A stretch of DNA of 64,000 nucleotides, taken from Nocardia amamiensis NBRC 102102 (GTDB lineage Bacteria > Actinomycetota > Actinomycetes > Mycobacteriales > Mycobacteriaceae). The first letter of the stretch is position 1. Each line of letters starts with the position of its first letter. The notes under the pieces were generated by a model. That model worked only from the letters and a program-made list of their open reading frames with translations, did not search any database and was not told where the DNA came from. Shown here piece by piece: positions 17,627 through 26,654 of the stretch. The translations under genes were made by a program, and so were the position numbers. Where the stretch lies: positions 1 through 64,000 of the forward strand of contig NZ_BDBA01000030.1 of the NCBI RefSeq assembly GCF_001612745.1, read 5' to 3'.

Positions 17627-18027
17627 TGCCCGATCCGGTCCAGCGCGTCGAACTCACCGAGCCCGCGGAAGTGCTGCTGCACAAGCTGATCCAGCAGCAC
17701 GGCCCGGTCATGTTCCACCAGTCCGGCGGCTGCTGCGACGGCAGCTCACCGATGTGCTATCCGCGCGGCGAGTTCCGGGTCGGCGCGTCGGACGTGCTGC
17801 TCGGGCACCTCGCCGCGGACACGCCGTTCTGGATGAGCGCGGACCAGTTCGAGTACTGGCGCCACACCCACCTCACCGTCGACGTGGTGCCGGGACGCGG
17901 CAGCGGGTTCTCCCTGGAAGCGCCCGAAGGCGTGCGCTTCCTGATCCGTTCGCGGTTGCTCACCGACGAGGAAGTGGCCTTCCTCGACGCGTATCCGCCA
18001 CGAACCGGTGCCGACCAGCCCCAGTGA
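17626..18027 (+). CDS. DUF779 protein, aldehyde dehydrogenase partner
   Basis: The 133-residue protein shows the DUF779 signature: HGPVMFHQSGGCCDGSSPMC near residues 25-44 and a later FWMSADQFEYWRHTHL. The conserved GGCCDGS cysteines suggest metal or thiol chemistry. DUF779 genes are nearly always next to aldehyde dehydrogenases of this type; here the ATG shares a base with the dehydrogenase stop, so translation is coupled. A role in maturing, protecting or assisting the dehydrogenase is inferred. A strong terminator follows. Confidence 0.9.
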   Translation: MPDPVQRVELTEPAEVLLHKLIQQHGPVMFHQSGGCCDGSSPMCYPRGEFRVGASDVLLGHLAADTPFWMSADQFEYWRHTHLTVDVVPGRGSGFSLEAPEGVRFLIRSRLLTDEEVAFLDAYPPRTGADQPQ

Positions 18028-18075
18028 CCGGGGCATCGGCCGACTGAGCGATACGACTGCGCCGGTGCACCGACC

Positions 18076-18112
18076 GGGCTGCTCACCGAAATGCCGCCTC
18101 GGTGAGCAGCCC
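18076..18112 (+). terminator. Terminator of the aldehyde dehydrogenase operon
   Basis: GGGCTGCTCACCGA and TCGGTGAGCAGCCC form a perfect 14-bp stem with a nine-base loop, 49 bases after the DUF779 stop. Confidence 0.85.
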
Positions 18113-18213
18113 GCCCCTCCCGGGCGCGGCCGGAAAAAAATTCCATGCGGGAATAAGTGAGGAGCGGATACGGTCATCCGAGATGATTAGATAAGCGAAC
18201 GAGAGGGGCCGCC

Positions 18214-19623
18214 GTGGCGACCGAGACTGTGACGGCGCCGGTCGGCCTCCGCTCCGAACGGGGCGCCATCCTCGGTTCGCTGATGCTGGCGACCGGGCTG
18301 GTCGCGCTCGATTCGACGGTCATCGCCACGGCGGTGCTGACCATCACCGACAGTCTCGGTGGTTTCGCGCAGTTCCCCTGGCTCTTCTCGGTCTATCTGC
18401 TGGCGCAAGCGGTGACGGTGCCGATCTACGGCAAGCTCGCCGACACCGTCGGCCGCAAGCCGGTGATCCTGTTCGGCATCGCGATGTTCGCGGTTGGTTC
18501 GCTGCTGTGCGGGGTGGCGACCAGCATGCTCGCGCTGATCGTCTTCCGCGCGGTGCAGGGCATCGGCGCCGGGGCGATCCAGCCGATGACGATGACCATC
18601 GCCGGTGACCTGTACACGCTGCAGGAGCGCGCCAGGGTGCAGGGCTATCTGGCCAGCGTGTGGGCCATGTCGAGCGTGGCGGGCCCGCTGCTGGGCGGCC
18701 TGTTCGCCGAATACGTCAGCTGGCGCTGGATCTTCCTGATCAACCTTCCGCTCTCCGCGCTCGCCTGCTGGATGCTGGTGCGCAACTTCACCGAGAGCGC
18801 GCCGCGGCGCACCCAGCGCGTCGACTACCTCGGCGCGGCCCTGCTCACCCTCGGCGCGGGCGCGCTGATCCTGGGACTGCTCGAGGGCGGCCAGGCGTGG
18901 GCGTGGTCCTCCCCCACCAGCATCGGGATCTTCGGCGGCGGCGCGGTCGTGCTCGTGCTGTTCGGGCTGGTGGAGCGCGGCGCCGAGAATCCGATCCTGC
19001 CGCTGTGGGTGTTCACCCGCCGCGTGGTGATCGCCAGCAGCTTGGTGTCCGTGCTGATCGGTGCGGTCTTGCTCGGATTGACCTCCTACGTCCCGACTTT
19101 CACCCAGGGCGTGCTCGGCACCGGTGCGCTCGTCGCGGGGCTCACGGTTGGCGCGCTGACCCTCGGCTGGCCGCTGGCTGCGTCCCAGGCCGGGAAGGTA
19201 TACCTGCGGGTCGGCTTTCGCGTGAGCGCCCTGATCGGCAGCGGACTGGCCGCGCTCGGAGCCGCCAGCACGCTGCTGATCACGCAGAGTTCGTCGCTGT
19301 GGCAGGTCGCCGCGTCCTGTTTCGTGATCGGCACCGGCATGGGCCTGGTCGCCACTCCGACCTTGATCGCGGCGCAGACCAGCGCCGAATGGACCGAACG
19401 CGGCGTGGTGACCTCGGCCAATATGTTCGCCCGCTCGATCGGCAGCGCCGTGGGCGTGGCGGTGTTCGGGGCGATGGTGAACGCCCGGATCGGCCATGCC
19501 GATCACCCGCAGCCCGCGGCGCTGGCCTCGGCGGTGCACCTGGTCTTCGTCGCGATCGCGGCGATGGCGGTGGTGATGGTGGTCGCCTCGGCCATGATGC
19601 CGAGCCGCTCATCGAGCGACTGA
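18214..19623 (+). CDS. MFS drug exporter, DHA2 family
   Basis: The 469-residue protein has about 14 hydrophobic segments and the usual major-facilitator motifs: LDSTVIATAVLTI in helix 1, GKLADTVGRKPVIL (motif A, about residues 70-84) and AVQGIGAGAIQPM (motif C-like). DHA2 (EmrB/QacA) exporters use the proton gradient to expel drugs, dyes or other toxic compounds. The GTG at 18214 has GAGAGGGG just upstream. No regulator is adjacent; the small DUF4345 membrane gene follows after 49 bases on the same strand. Confidence 0.9.
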   Translation: MATETVTAPVGLRSERGAILGSLMLATGLVALDSTVIATAVLTITDSLGGFAQFPWLFSVYLLAQAVTVPIYGKLADTVGRKPVILFGIAMFAVGSLLCGVATSMLALIVFRAVQGIGAGAIQPMTMTIAGDLYTLQERARVQGYLASVWAMSSVAGPLLGGLFAEYVSWRWIFLINLPLSALACWMLVRNFTESAPRRTQRVDYLGAALLTLGAGALILGLLEGGQAWAWSSPTSIGIFGGGAVVLVLFGLVERGAENPILPLWVFTRRVVIASSLVSVLIGAVLLGLTSYVPTFTQGVLGTGALVAGLTVGALTLGWPLAASQAGKVYLRVGFRVSALIGSGLAALGAASTLLITQSSSLWQVAASCFVIGTGMGLVATPTLIAAQTSAEWTERGVVTSANMFARSIGSAVGVAVFGAMVNARIGHADHPQPAALASAVHLVFVAIAAMAVVMVVASAMMPSRSSSD

Positions 19624-19672
19624 CGCGCGAAGTCAGCCGGTTTTCGGAAGTTCGCCCGATACCCTCCGAAGC

Positions 19673-20077
19673 ATGCTGGGCTTCCTGACCGAACCGGACT
19701 TGGAGGAAACAGTGGCGGTAGCCGTCTGCGCGATCATCGGGGTGTGCTTTTTGGGAATGGGCGGCTACGGGCTCGGCGCGCCCGCCGCGCTGATCCGGCC
19801 GTTCGGCGTCCAGCTCACCGAAACACCGGCGCGCTATGAAGTGCGCGCCGTCTACGGCGGCTTCGGCGTGGCGATGGCGGCCGTGCTCGCGGTGGCCGCG
19901 CTGGACGTCGGATCACTGCGCTCCGGGATCATGGTCGCGGTCGGCGCCGCCTTGGCGGGTATGGCGCTCGGCCGAGTCGTCTCCGCTGTGCTCGACGAGC
20001 GAACCTCCTTCTACCCCAATTGGTTCTACTGCGCGGTGGAAGCGATCGGCGCTACCGCGCTGTTCCTCACGGTGTAA
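19673..20077 (+). CDS. DUF4345 membrane protein
   Basis: The 134-residue protein has four hydrophobic segments and the family pattern RPFGVQLTETPARYEVRAVYGGFGVAMA (seen in pieces around residues 41-70). DUF4345 proteins are small integral membrane proteins without assigned function. It follows the DHA2 exporter closely and may be co-transcribed, though it has no known part in export. Confidence 0.75.
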   Translation: MLGFLTEPDLEETVAVAVCAIIGVCFLGMGGYGLGAPAALIRPFGVQLTETPARYEVRAVYGGFGVAMAAVLAVAALDVGSLRSGIMVAVGAALAGMALGRVVSAVLDERTSFYPNWFYCAVEAIGATALFLTV

Positions 20078-20283
20078 TGACCAGGCGCGAGCCGCGCACG
20101 CCGACTCGCGCTACCCGTTTCGGCGGTTCAGCGCACCACGGCTTGGCTTGGGGCGCTGGACGGCATGAATCAGCCCGGCACGCTACCGCGCCGCGTGGAG
20201 GCGCCCTGATGCCGGGCAGCGGATTCCTACCAGACCGGACATTCCGCATGCCATGATCGGTTCGATACCGATGAGAACCTGTC

Positions 20284-21471
20284 ATGACTGAACAACCGAC
20301 GCGGCTGCCGCGACTACGCCGCTACGCCCTCCGCACCATTGTTGCCCTGCTCGCGGTCGTCGCCGTCCTTGTCGGCGCGGCGTTCGCGACAACAAGTCTC
20401 CTGCGCATCCCGGCGCCGCCGACACTGCTGAACCTCATGGCCGACCCGCCGTCCACCCAGGGCGCGTTGTTCGAGAGCAGGACGGTGGCCGCCTCCGCCA
20501 CTCCGCGTCCGCTCCCGGTCGCGACGCGACCACTGCCGGACCGGGTTCCGTGGAAGGGCTCGCAGGTTTCGGTCGCCGACTTCCTCCGCATGACGCACAC
20601 CAATTCGTTCCTGGTCCTGCGTGACGGCGCCCTGACCAACGAGTGGTATCGCGACGGCGTCGCGGCGACCACACGCCAGTCCTCGTGGTCGGTGGCGAAA
20701 TCCATCGTGTCGCTGTTGACGGGCCGAGCTATCGACGCCGGGAAGCTCCGCGAAGACGATCGCCTGGTGGGCATCCTCCCCCAGCTGGCCACCGGCGGCC
20801 CCTACGACCGCGTCACCATCCGCGACCTGCTGGACATGGCCTCCGGCGTCGACGTCGGGGAGAACTACAACAAATACCTGCCGCTGACCGGCACCGCCCG
20901 CATGTATCTCACCGAGGACCTGGCCGGATTCGTCCGCGAGCACCGCGGCCTGCGATTCGATCCCGGCAGTGCGGGCGATTACCGCAGCGTGGACACCCAA
21001 CTGCTGGGCATGGCGGTGGCGAAGGTCGAGGGGATGCCGCTCGGCGAGGTGTTGCAGCGTGACATCTGGGATCCGATGGGCGCCCAGGACGACGCGCTGT
21101 GGAACCTCGACCGCGCGGGCGGTGACGAGAAAGCGTTCTGCTGCCTGAACGCGACGGCCCGCGATTTCGCCAAGATCGGCCAGCTGGTGCTGGACGGCGG
21201 ACGCGCGGGCGATGCGCAGATCGTGCCGCCCGCGTGGATCGAGCGCATCCGCACCCCGGGCCCGCACCTGGTCGGCGACTGGCCTTATGCCGCGCAGTGG
21301 TGGCATCCGACCGGTGGGGACGGCGCGGACCTCACCGCCGTCGGGGTCTACGGACAGTACGTCTACGTCGACCCGCCCAGCGGCACGGTCATCGTGGAGC
21401 TCAGCGACCACGGGACCACGCAGGACGAGCAGGAGACGATCGAGGTGTTCCGCGCGATCGCCCGCGGCTGA
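20284..21471 (+). CDS. Membrane-anchored serine hydrolase, beta-lactamase family
   Basis: The 395-residue protein has one N-terminal membrane segment (about residues 17-40, TIVALLAVVAVLVGAAFATT) and an external class-C-type beta-lactamase fold. The nucleophile motif is SVAK (S136-K139) and the second catalytic element is Y-R-S in GDYRSVDTQLLG. Proteins of this group include esterases, D-aminopeptidases and wall-modifying hydrolases; true beta-lactamase activity is not implied. It is probably a signal-anchored envelope enzyme. The flavoprotein gene follows 66 bases later. Confidence 0.85.
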   Translation: MTEQPTRLPRLRRYALRTIVALLAVVAVLVGAAFATTSLLRIPAPPTLLNLMADPPSTQGALFESRTVAASATPRPLPVATRPLPDRVPWKGSQVSVADFLRMTHTNSFLVLRDGALTNEWYRDGVAATTRQSSWSVAKSIVSLLTGRAIDAGKLREDDRLVGILPQLATGGPYDRVTIRDLLDMASGVDVGENYNKYLPLTGTARMYLTEDLAGFVREHRGLRFDPGSAGDYRSVDTQLLGMAVAKVEGMPLGEVLQRDIWDPMGAQDDALWNLDRAGGDEKAFCCLNATARDFAKIGQLVLDGGRAGDAQIVPPAWIERIRTPGPHLVGDWPYAAQWWHPTGGDGADLTAVGVYGQYVYVDPPSGTVIVELSDHGTTQDEQETIEVFRAIARG

Positions 21472-21537
21472 GGCGGCCGCGAAATACAGCGGGCGCGCCC
21501 GGCGTTGGCACTGGGGATCGGCACTGTGAGGAGACCC

Positions 21538-22530
21538 ATGATCGACGTCCCGTTGTCCGTACTGGATCTCGCGCCGGTGCAGTCCGGCCGCACCGTCGGC
21601 GAGGGACTGGACGCGACGACCGAATTGGCCCGGCGCACCGAAACTTTGGGCTATCACCGGTTCTGGGTCGCCGAACACCACAACATGCCCGGCATCGCCA
21701 GCTCGGCGCCGAGCGTGCTGCTCGCCCACCTGGCGGCCGCCACCTCGACCATGCGGGTCGGTTCCGGCGGGGTAATGCTGCCCAACCACGCTCCCCTGGT
21801 GGTCGCCGAGCAGTTCGGCACCCTGCACGCGCTGCACCCGGGACGGGTCGACCTGGGCATCGGACGCGCGCCGGGCACCGATCAGGCGACCGCACGCGCG
21901 CTGCGGCGGACCGAGAACGGCTTGTCGGCGGAGTCGTTCCCCCAGGAACTGGCCGCGCTGCTCGGTTACTTCCGCGGCGCCGATCCCGCTGGCATCGCCG
22001 CGACGCCGGGCCGCGGCGAGGAGCCGGAGATCTGGCTGCTCGGCTCCAGCGGCTACAGCGCGCAGGTCGCGGCGGTGCTGGGCCTGCCGTTCGCCTTCGC
22101 CCACCACATCGCCCCGGACAACACCGAGCCCGCGCTGGCACTGTATCGCGAGCATTTCCGGCCCTCGGAACGGCTGCCACGCCCGCACGCGATGGTGGCG
22201 GTCGCCGCCATCTGTGCCGATACCGACGAGCGCGCCGAAACCCTCGCCGGACCCCGTGACCTGGCTTTCCTGAATCTGATCCGCGGCACACCGCGGGCTC
22301 TGGCGACGCCGGAGGAGGCCGCTGCGTTCGAACCGTCGGAACAGGAGCGCGCGTTCATCAAGCAGCGCCGGGCCGGGCAACTGCTCGGCTCGCCGGAGAC
22401 GGTGCGCGCCCAGCTCACCGACCTGCTGCGGCGCACGGAAGCCGACGAGCTGATGATCAACACGCTGGTCTACGACATCGACGACCGGGTGCGTTCATTC
22501 GAATTGATCAAGGAGAAGGTCGCCGCGTAG
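21538..22530 (+). CDS. Luciferase-like flavin-dependent oxidoreductase
   Basis: The 330-residue TIM-barrel protein opens with [20 protein letters not shown] and carries [20 protein letters not shown] and [15 protein letters not shown], which mark the widespread group-1 luciferase-like family (YhbW type). Members use FMNH2 or a related reduced flavin; most have no known substrate. GTGAGGAG lies before the ATG at 21538; an upstream TTG/GTG extension to 21505 adds nothing conserved. It follows the serine hydrolase on the same strand. Confidence 0.9.
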   Translation: MIDVPLSVLDLAPVQSGRTVGEGLDATTELARRTETLGYHRFWVAEHHNMPGIASSAPSVLLAHLAAATSTMRVGSGGVMLPNHAPLVVAEQFGTLHALHPGRVDLGIGRAPGTDQATARALRRTENGLSAESFPQELAALLGYFRGADPAGIAATPGRGEEPEIWLLGSSGYSAQVAAVLGLPFAFAHHIAPDNTEPALALYREHFRPSERLPRPHAMVAVAAICADTDERAETLAGPRDLAFLNLIRGTPRALATPEEAAAFEPSEQERAFIKQRRAGQLLGSPETVRAQLTDLLRRTEADELMINTLVYDIDDRVRSFELIKEKVAA

Positions 22531-23019
22531 GCGAGCGCTGCGGGCGATGCACACCGCCGAGCAAAACACGGGCGAGTGGATCATGACGGCGGCCTCGTGG
22601 GCATGCTCGAGCCGCGCGAGAGGAATGGGGAGCGAGGCATGGCATAGCCCCGCCTGTGGTCCTGCCGGAGCCCCGGCAACCAACCGGAGCATGGGCGTGG
22701 AGGCCCCGCCGGAGCCGGTTGATCAGTGCGGCCGGATACCGTGGTTGGCGAGCGATTCGCGGAGCCGGTGCCTGCCGTCGAGGCGAGCCCGGCCCAGCAC
22801 CGCGCTCGGCCCAGGATTGTGAGAGTTGTTGCCGGGCATAGACTTCAGTGTTCCGGCGCTCGGATTCTCCACGTGCGCGCGCCGGGCTTCCGGTTCGCAG
22901 CTCCCCGTACGGTCATCCGTGCTGCCAAGCGGCGCGCCGTCAGCGGTTCTCCGCAGCACCTGCCGGACACAGGTAGCCTGAGTAAGGCAATCCTAATTAT
23001 TCTCGTATCGGAGGTTCTC
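22531..23019. other. Gene-free region ending in an iron box
   Basis: No supported gene in about 490 bases. Its right end carries the IdeR-type site and ribosome site of the siderophore-interacting protein gene. Confidence 0.5.
22978..22996 (+). promoter_or_regulatory. IdeR/DmdR-type iron box
   Basis: CTGAGTAAGGCAATCCTAA matches 13 of 19 positions of the IdeR consensus TTAGGTTAGGCTAACCTAA, including the AGGC core and the CCTAA end. It lies 24 bases before the TTG start of a siderophore-interacting protein gene, the expected target type. Repression under iron sufficiency is inferred. Confidence 0.65.
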
Positions 23020-23781
23020 TTGGCCCGCCCTCGCACCACCCTCACCGTGCAACGCACCGAATGGCTGACACCGCATCTCATCCGGGTCCATCTCGGCGGA
23101 CCCGGCTTCGCCGCGTTCCGGCCCAGCGAGTACACCGATTCGTATGTGAAGTTCATCTTCCCGCGCGACGGGATCGAGGTGTTGCGCACCTACACCGTCC
23201 GCTCGGTGGACCCGGTCGCCGGGGAGATCGCCGTGGATTTCGTCTTCCACGGCGCGGAGGGAATCGCGGGACCGTGGGCGGCTGCGGTCCAGCCGGGCGA
23301 AACCATCGATCTGCAGGGTCCGGGCGGCGCGTACTCGCCCCGCCCGGACGCCGACTGGCACCTGCTGGCCGGTGACGAGGCGGCGCTGCCCGCGATCGCG
23401 GCGGCGCTCGAGGCGATGCCGGGGGACGCGACCGGGCTCGCGTTCGTCGAGGTCGCCGGTCCGGACGACGAGCTCCTGCTGAAAAGGCCGGATGGCGTCG
23501 AGCTGACCTGGCTGCACCGCGGCGTCCGACCGCCGGGCGAACTGCTCGCCGAGACCGTCCGCCAGGCGCCGTGGGCGCCGGGTCAGGTTCAGGTGTTCAT
23601 CCACGGCGAGGCCAAGGCGGTCATGCAGGACCTGCGCCGCTACGTGCGCAGGGAGCGCGGCGTGTCCGCCGAGTGGGCCGCGTCGATTTCCGGCTACTGG
23701 CGCCGCGGCCGCACCGAGGAAGGCTTCCGGGAGTGGAAGGCCGAATTCAACGCGGCCGAGGTGGCACCGGCCAACGGCTGA
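23020..23781 (+). CDS. Siderophore-interacting protein (ferric reductase)
   Basis: The 253-residue protein has an N-terminal FAD-binding barrel (VRVHLGG-like IRVHLGGPGF; R-T-Y-T in LRTYTVRSVDP, the FAD motif) and a C-terminal NAD(P)H domain (HLLAGDEAALPAIAAALEAM). It resembles ViuB/YqjH-type reductases that release iron from ferric siderophores in the cytoplasm. The TTG at 23020 is chosen because GGAGG stands six bases upstream; the open frame further upstream contains the iron box and is not coding. The box predicts iron control. A terminator follows 10 bases after the stop. Confidence 0.92.
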   Translation: MARPRTTLTVQRTEWLTPHLIRVHLGGPGFAAFRPSEYTDSYVKFIFPRDGIEVLRTYTVRSVDPVAGEIAVDFVFHGAEGIAGPWAAAVQPGETIDLQGPGGAYSPRPDADWHLLAGDEAALPAIAAALEAMPGDATGLAFVEVAGPDDELLLKRPDGVELTWLHRGVRPPGELLAETVRQAPWAPGQVQVFIHGEAKAVMQDLRRYVRRERGVSAEWAASISGYWRRGRTEEGFREWKAEFNAAEVAPANG

Positions 23782-23790
23782 ACCGCCATC

Positions 23791-23815
23791 GGTGGGCGTT
23801 CTGTGAACGCCCACC
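23791..23815. terminator. Terminator between convergent genes
   Basis: GGTGGGCGTTC and GAACGCCCACC form a perfect 11-bp stem with loop TGT between the reductase stop and the end of the HD-domain gene. Confidence 0.8.
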
Positions 23816-23859
23816 GCGACCGCGTTGTCGCACAGTGGCATTCGGCAGTCACAATGCGG

Positions 23860-24582
23860 TCAGTCGCCCCAACTGCTCAGCTCCAAAATCCCCTCCCAGG
23901 TCAAGGACGGCAGATCCGGGTGACGCTGTTGCAGGAGCACACCGGCCAAGCTCCCCGGCAGCGCTTTCTGCGGCTTTGCCAGGGCTTGCGCTTCGATCGC
24001 GTCACCGAGGGCGCGGGTACCACCCAGCCGCGGATACGCCGCGTGCACCAGGTCGGCGAAACCGGGCGGCAGATCGGTCGGCGCGCCGCCGACGTCGAGA
24101 CCGATGCCCTCCACGGCGATCCAGGTTTCCGGCGGTCGGCGACGGCGCCACACGGGCGAGTCGGTGAAGCCCGCGGTATGCGCGGCGATCGCATCCCAGA
24201 TCGTGTCCACCCTGACATCGGTGACGCCGTTGTCCTCGAGGAATCGCGCGGCATAGTCGGCGCCGTCGACCTCGAATTTCTGGTCGCCGTCGGCGATGTC
24301 GGCCAAGCCGATGTCATGCAGCGCGCAGATGAGATACAGGGTCTCCTCATCGTAGTCGGCGCCGGGCCGCAGGCCCTGCCGTTCGGCGATGGCGCGTCCG
24401 AAGAGAAAGCCGCGCACGCTGTGGTTGCGCAGGAACGGGGCAAGCTGTGCCGCGATCAGCTCGTCCACCTTGCTTACCAACTCGGTCGACGGAGTATCCA
24501 GCGAAAGCGATTGTGCGGTAACTGGTCTCGTGGCACCAGTGGATTCGCTCGCGGCCAGCTCGGGACGGTCTGAAATCGACAT
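23860..24582 (-). CDS. HD-domain hydrolase (cyanamide-hydratase-like)
   Basis: The 240-residue protein has an HD-type metal site: NHSVRGFLFGRAIAERQG supplies the first histidine and ICALHDIGLADIADG the HD pair, followed by a later histidine in AIAAHTAG. This pattern and length fit the HD proteins related to fungal cyanamide hydratase and to metal-dependent phosphohydrolases. The substrate is not evident. I use the ATG at 24580-24582, with AGGGAG upstream. The GlxA-type regulator gene lies 84 bases upstream on the same strand and may control it. Confidence 0.75.
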   Translation of the reverse strand: MSISDRPELAASESTGATRPVTAQSLSLDTPSTELVSKVDELIAAQLAPFLRNHSVRGFLFGRAIAERQGLRPGADYDEETLYLICALHDIGLADIADGDQKFEVDGADYAARFLEDNGVTDVRVDTIWDAIAAHTAGFTDSPVWRRRRPPETWIAVEGIGLDVGGAPTDLPPGFADLVHAAYPRLGGTRALGDAIEAQALAKPQKALPGSLAGVLLQQRHPDLPSLTWEGILELSSWGD

Positions 24583-24666
24583 GGTCGGCTCCCTGTGAGT
24601 TATGAGTGTTGTCACGCGAGGGGGCGTGATATCGACGTGTCGACACCCCGCCGAGTGATGGTGCGA

Positions 24667-25611
24667 TCAGCGCGCGGGCGCGCGGAAGCGCCTGCGGTAG
24701 TCGCTCGGCGAGGTGCCGAGCAATTCGACGAAGGTGCGGCGCATCGTCTCCTCTGAACCGAACCCGCAGCGGCGAGCGACCAACGCCATCGGGTCGTCAC
24801 CGGATTCGAGCAGCGCCTGCGCGGCCTCGACTCGAGCCTGTTTGACATAGCGTCCCGGCGTCATACCGATTTCCTGCTGGAACAGTCTGCTCAGGTGGCG
24901 CTCGCTCAACGCGGCCCGGGCCGCCATCGCCGCCAGGCTGTGGTCCGCGCAGAGGTCGGCGACAACGGCGTCCACCACTTGGCGCACGCCGCCGGTACGC
25001 GGCGCCGGGATGCTGGTGCGCACGCTGAACTGCGACTGCCCGCCCGGCCGGTGCAGGAATACGACGAGGTGCTTGGCCAGGTTGCGCGCGAGTTCGGCAC
25101 CATGCTGCTCCTCGACGAGCGCCAAGGCCATATCAATGCCAGCGGTGACGCCCGCCGAGGTGATGATCGGCCCGTCCCGCACGTAGATCGCGTCGGCGTC
25201 GACCCGGACGCGCGGAAACCGCTGGGCCATATCAGCACACGCCATCCAATGGGTGGTTGCGCGCCGCCCGTCGAGCAGTCCCGCTTCCGCGAGCACCAAC
25301 GCCCCGGTGCACACTGACGCCACCCGGCGAGCCTTACCTCCAACCGCGCGCACCGCGTCAACGAGTGCGTCCGGAACACGATCCTCCGGCGCGTATCCCG
25401 GCACCAACAGCGTCTCGATCGGCCCACCGAAGTCGCTCAGCGCACCGTCGACACCCAGCGACACCCCCACGTCGGTGCGCACGGCCGCACCATCCGGCGA
25501 GGCGAACCGAACCCGATGCCCCGCCCAATGCAGCACCTGCACCGGCCCGGCGACGTCGAGCATCAGCACACCGTCCGACACCGCGACCACGACGTCACCA
25601 CTTTCTTGCAT
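24667..25611 (-). CDS. GlxA-type AraC regulator with DJ-1/PfpI domain
   Basis: The 314-residue protein joins an N-terminal DJ-1/PfpI-like domain (DVVVAVSDGVLMLDVAGPVQV; the nucleophile elbow VASVCTGALVLAEAG) to a C-terminal AraC helix-turn-helix pair (ADHSLAAMAARAALSERHL, then PMALVARRCGFGSEETMRRTF). These regulators sense small metabolites through the first domain. The ATG at 25609-25611 is used because the domain starts at once; upstream sequence is cysteine/arginine-rich noise. Its likely target is the HD-domain gene downstream, by position only. Confidence 0.9.
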   Translation of the reverse strand: MQESGDVVVAVSDGVLMLDVAGPVQVLHWAGHRVRFASPDGAAVRTDVGVSLGVDGALSDFGGPIETLLVPGYAPEDRVPDALVDAVRAVGGKARRVASVCTGALVLAEAGLLDGRRATTHWMACADMAQRFPRVRVDADAIYVRDGPIITSAGVTAGIDMALALVEEQHGAELARNLAKHLVVFLHRPGGQSQFSVRTSIPAPRTGGVRQVVDAVVADLCADHSLAAMAARAALSERHLSRLFQQEIGMTPGRYVKQARVEAAQALLESGDDPMALVARRCGFGSEETMRRTFVELLGTSPSDYRRRFRAPAR

Positions 25612-25798
25612 AAGCCCAGTCTCGAGCCATTGGGCCAGGTCCGCAATGACGTGTACCCCACAGATCCGGACATGCTGGTTGTCCTCAGGACACGCACCAC
25701 AGTGGCGGCAACACGCCGCACACTGCCCGCGTCGACGGCTGACTAGCCCTGAGGTTCCCAAAAGGCACAAACGGCCGTCGCAATCCAGCGAATTCGGC

Positions 25799-26035
25799 TC
25801 AGTCCCAGGCCCAGAGCTGCCAATACGGCAGGGGTGGCACGTTGCCTTCAGGATCGTCGGCCGACTCGACCTCGACCGTGTAATCCGGGTTCCAGTTCTT
25901 GAGTGCCACAACAAATCTCGCGATGACATCCGCTGGTGCTGTGTACGAGATGGCGGGATGGCGGGAACCCTTACCGAATTCGACGCGGACCACACGACGC
26001 GGAAGTTCCGGAAGCTCACTGCCAGTGGTGCTCAT
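25799..26035 (-). CDS. Hypothetical protein, 78 residues
   Basis: A small soluble protein with VVRVEFGKGSRHPAISY, a helix around ADVIARFVVALKNWN and an acidic/tryptophan-rich end (PYWQLWAWD). I recognise no family. The start at 26033-26035 is chosen where conserved-looking composition begins; GGGGCG nearby is a weak ribosome site. Codon use fits a real gene, but the call is tentative. Confidence 0.45.
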   Translation of the reverse strand: MSTTGSELPELPRRVVRVEFGKGSRHPAISYTAPADVIARFVVALKNWNPDYTVEVESADDPEGNVPPLPYWQLWAWD

Positions 26036-26247
26036 GCACGCCCCGCTGGTTGCCCTGGTGGCGTCACCGGCCATGATCGGGGCTCCCGTGCTGGCGGCCC
26101 AACGGTTCGCAGCCGAAGCGTTGAACCCGTCCGACGCCGGAGCACGGTGGTGCTCGGCTGTGATGTTGTCCAAGCTGTCGCCGCTGCTCGGGAAGTGAAG
26201 ACCGCAGAATACGGCTGACGCAACGGATTGTCGGCTACTGTCCGATC

Positions 26248-26586
26248 ATGCTGATATTCGAGGTCAACGACGGCGAAATGATGGAATCCTTTGCGGCCCA
26301 AGCTGAATCGGCTGGCATCTCCAATGCCGCGATCGTGTCTCTGATCGGGGGTGTGGACGCGTTCGCGGTATCCACGATGCCCGCCCATGACGCTGGACAA
26401 GACGTGATCAGCGGCTACCGGATACCGGCCGAAATGCATGGCTCCGGTGAAATCAAGGACGGCAAGGTGCACCTGCACGCCACATTCGCCGTCCAAGGGG
26501 ACCGGGCCATCGCCGGGCATGTCCATTCAGCCGAGATCAGCACATGGTTCGCCCGCGCCTACGTCATGCCGCTCGACGGCGCGTGA
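26248..26586 (+). CDS. PPC/DUF296-domain protein
   Basis: The 112-residue protein spans one complete PPC (DUF296) domain: LIFEVNDGEMMESFAAQAES, then AIVSLIGGVDAFAVST, the conserved EIKDGKVHLHATFAVQGD and a C-terminal AGHVHSAEISTWFARAYV. The histidines in HLHA and HVH look like a small-molecule or metal site. Bacterial single-domain PPC proteins form trimers and their role is unclear; DNA binding is documented mainly for plant proteins with an added AT hook, which is absent here. The DUF6879 gene follows on the same strand. Confidence 0.8.
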   Translation: MLIFEVNDGEMMESFAAQAESAGISNAAIVSLIGGVDAFAVSTMPAHDAGQDVISGYRIPAEMHGSGEIKDGKVHLHATFAVQGDRAIAGHVHSAEISTWFARAYVMPLDGA

Positions 26587-26654
26587 GGCCGCGGCTGGAT
26601 ATTCCGGCGCACAAGTCGGGTATCGAGGAGCCGAGGAGAAGGAGATTCGCCACG

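Noticed and set aside
18187-19539. Minus-strand 450-codon frame opposite the DHA2 exporter
   Set aside because: Histidine/glutamine/arginine-rich shadow of a GC-rich membrane protein gene.
20314-22380. Minus-strand 688-codon frame opposite the serine hydrolase and flavoprotein genes
   Set aside because: Spans two well-supported genes and an intergenic gap; no motif.
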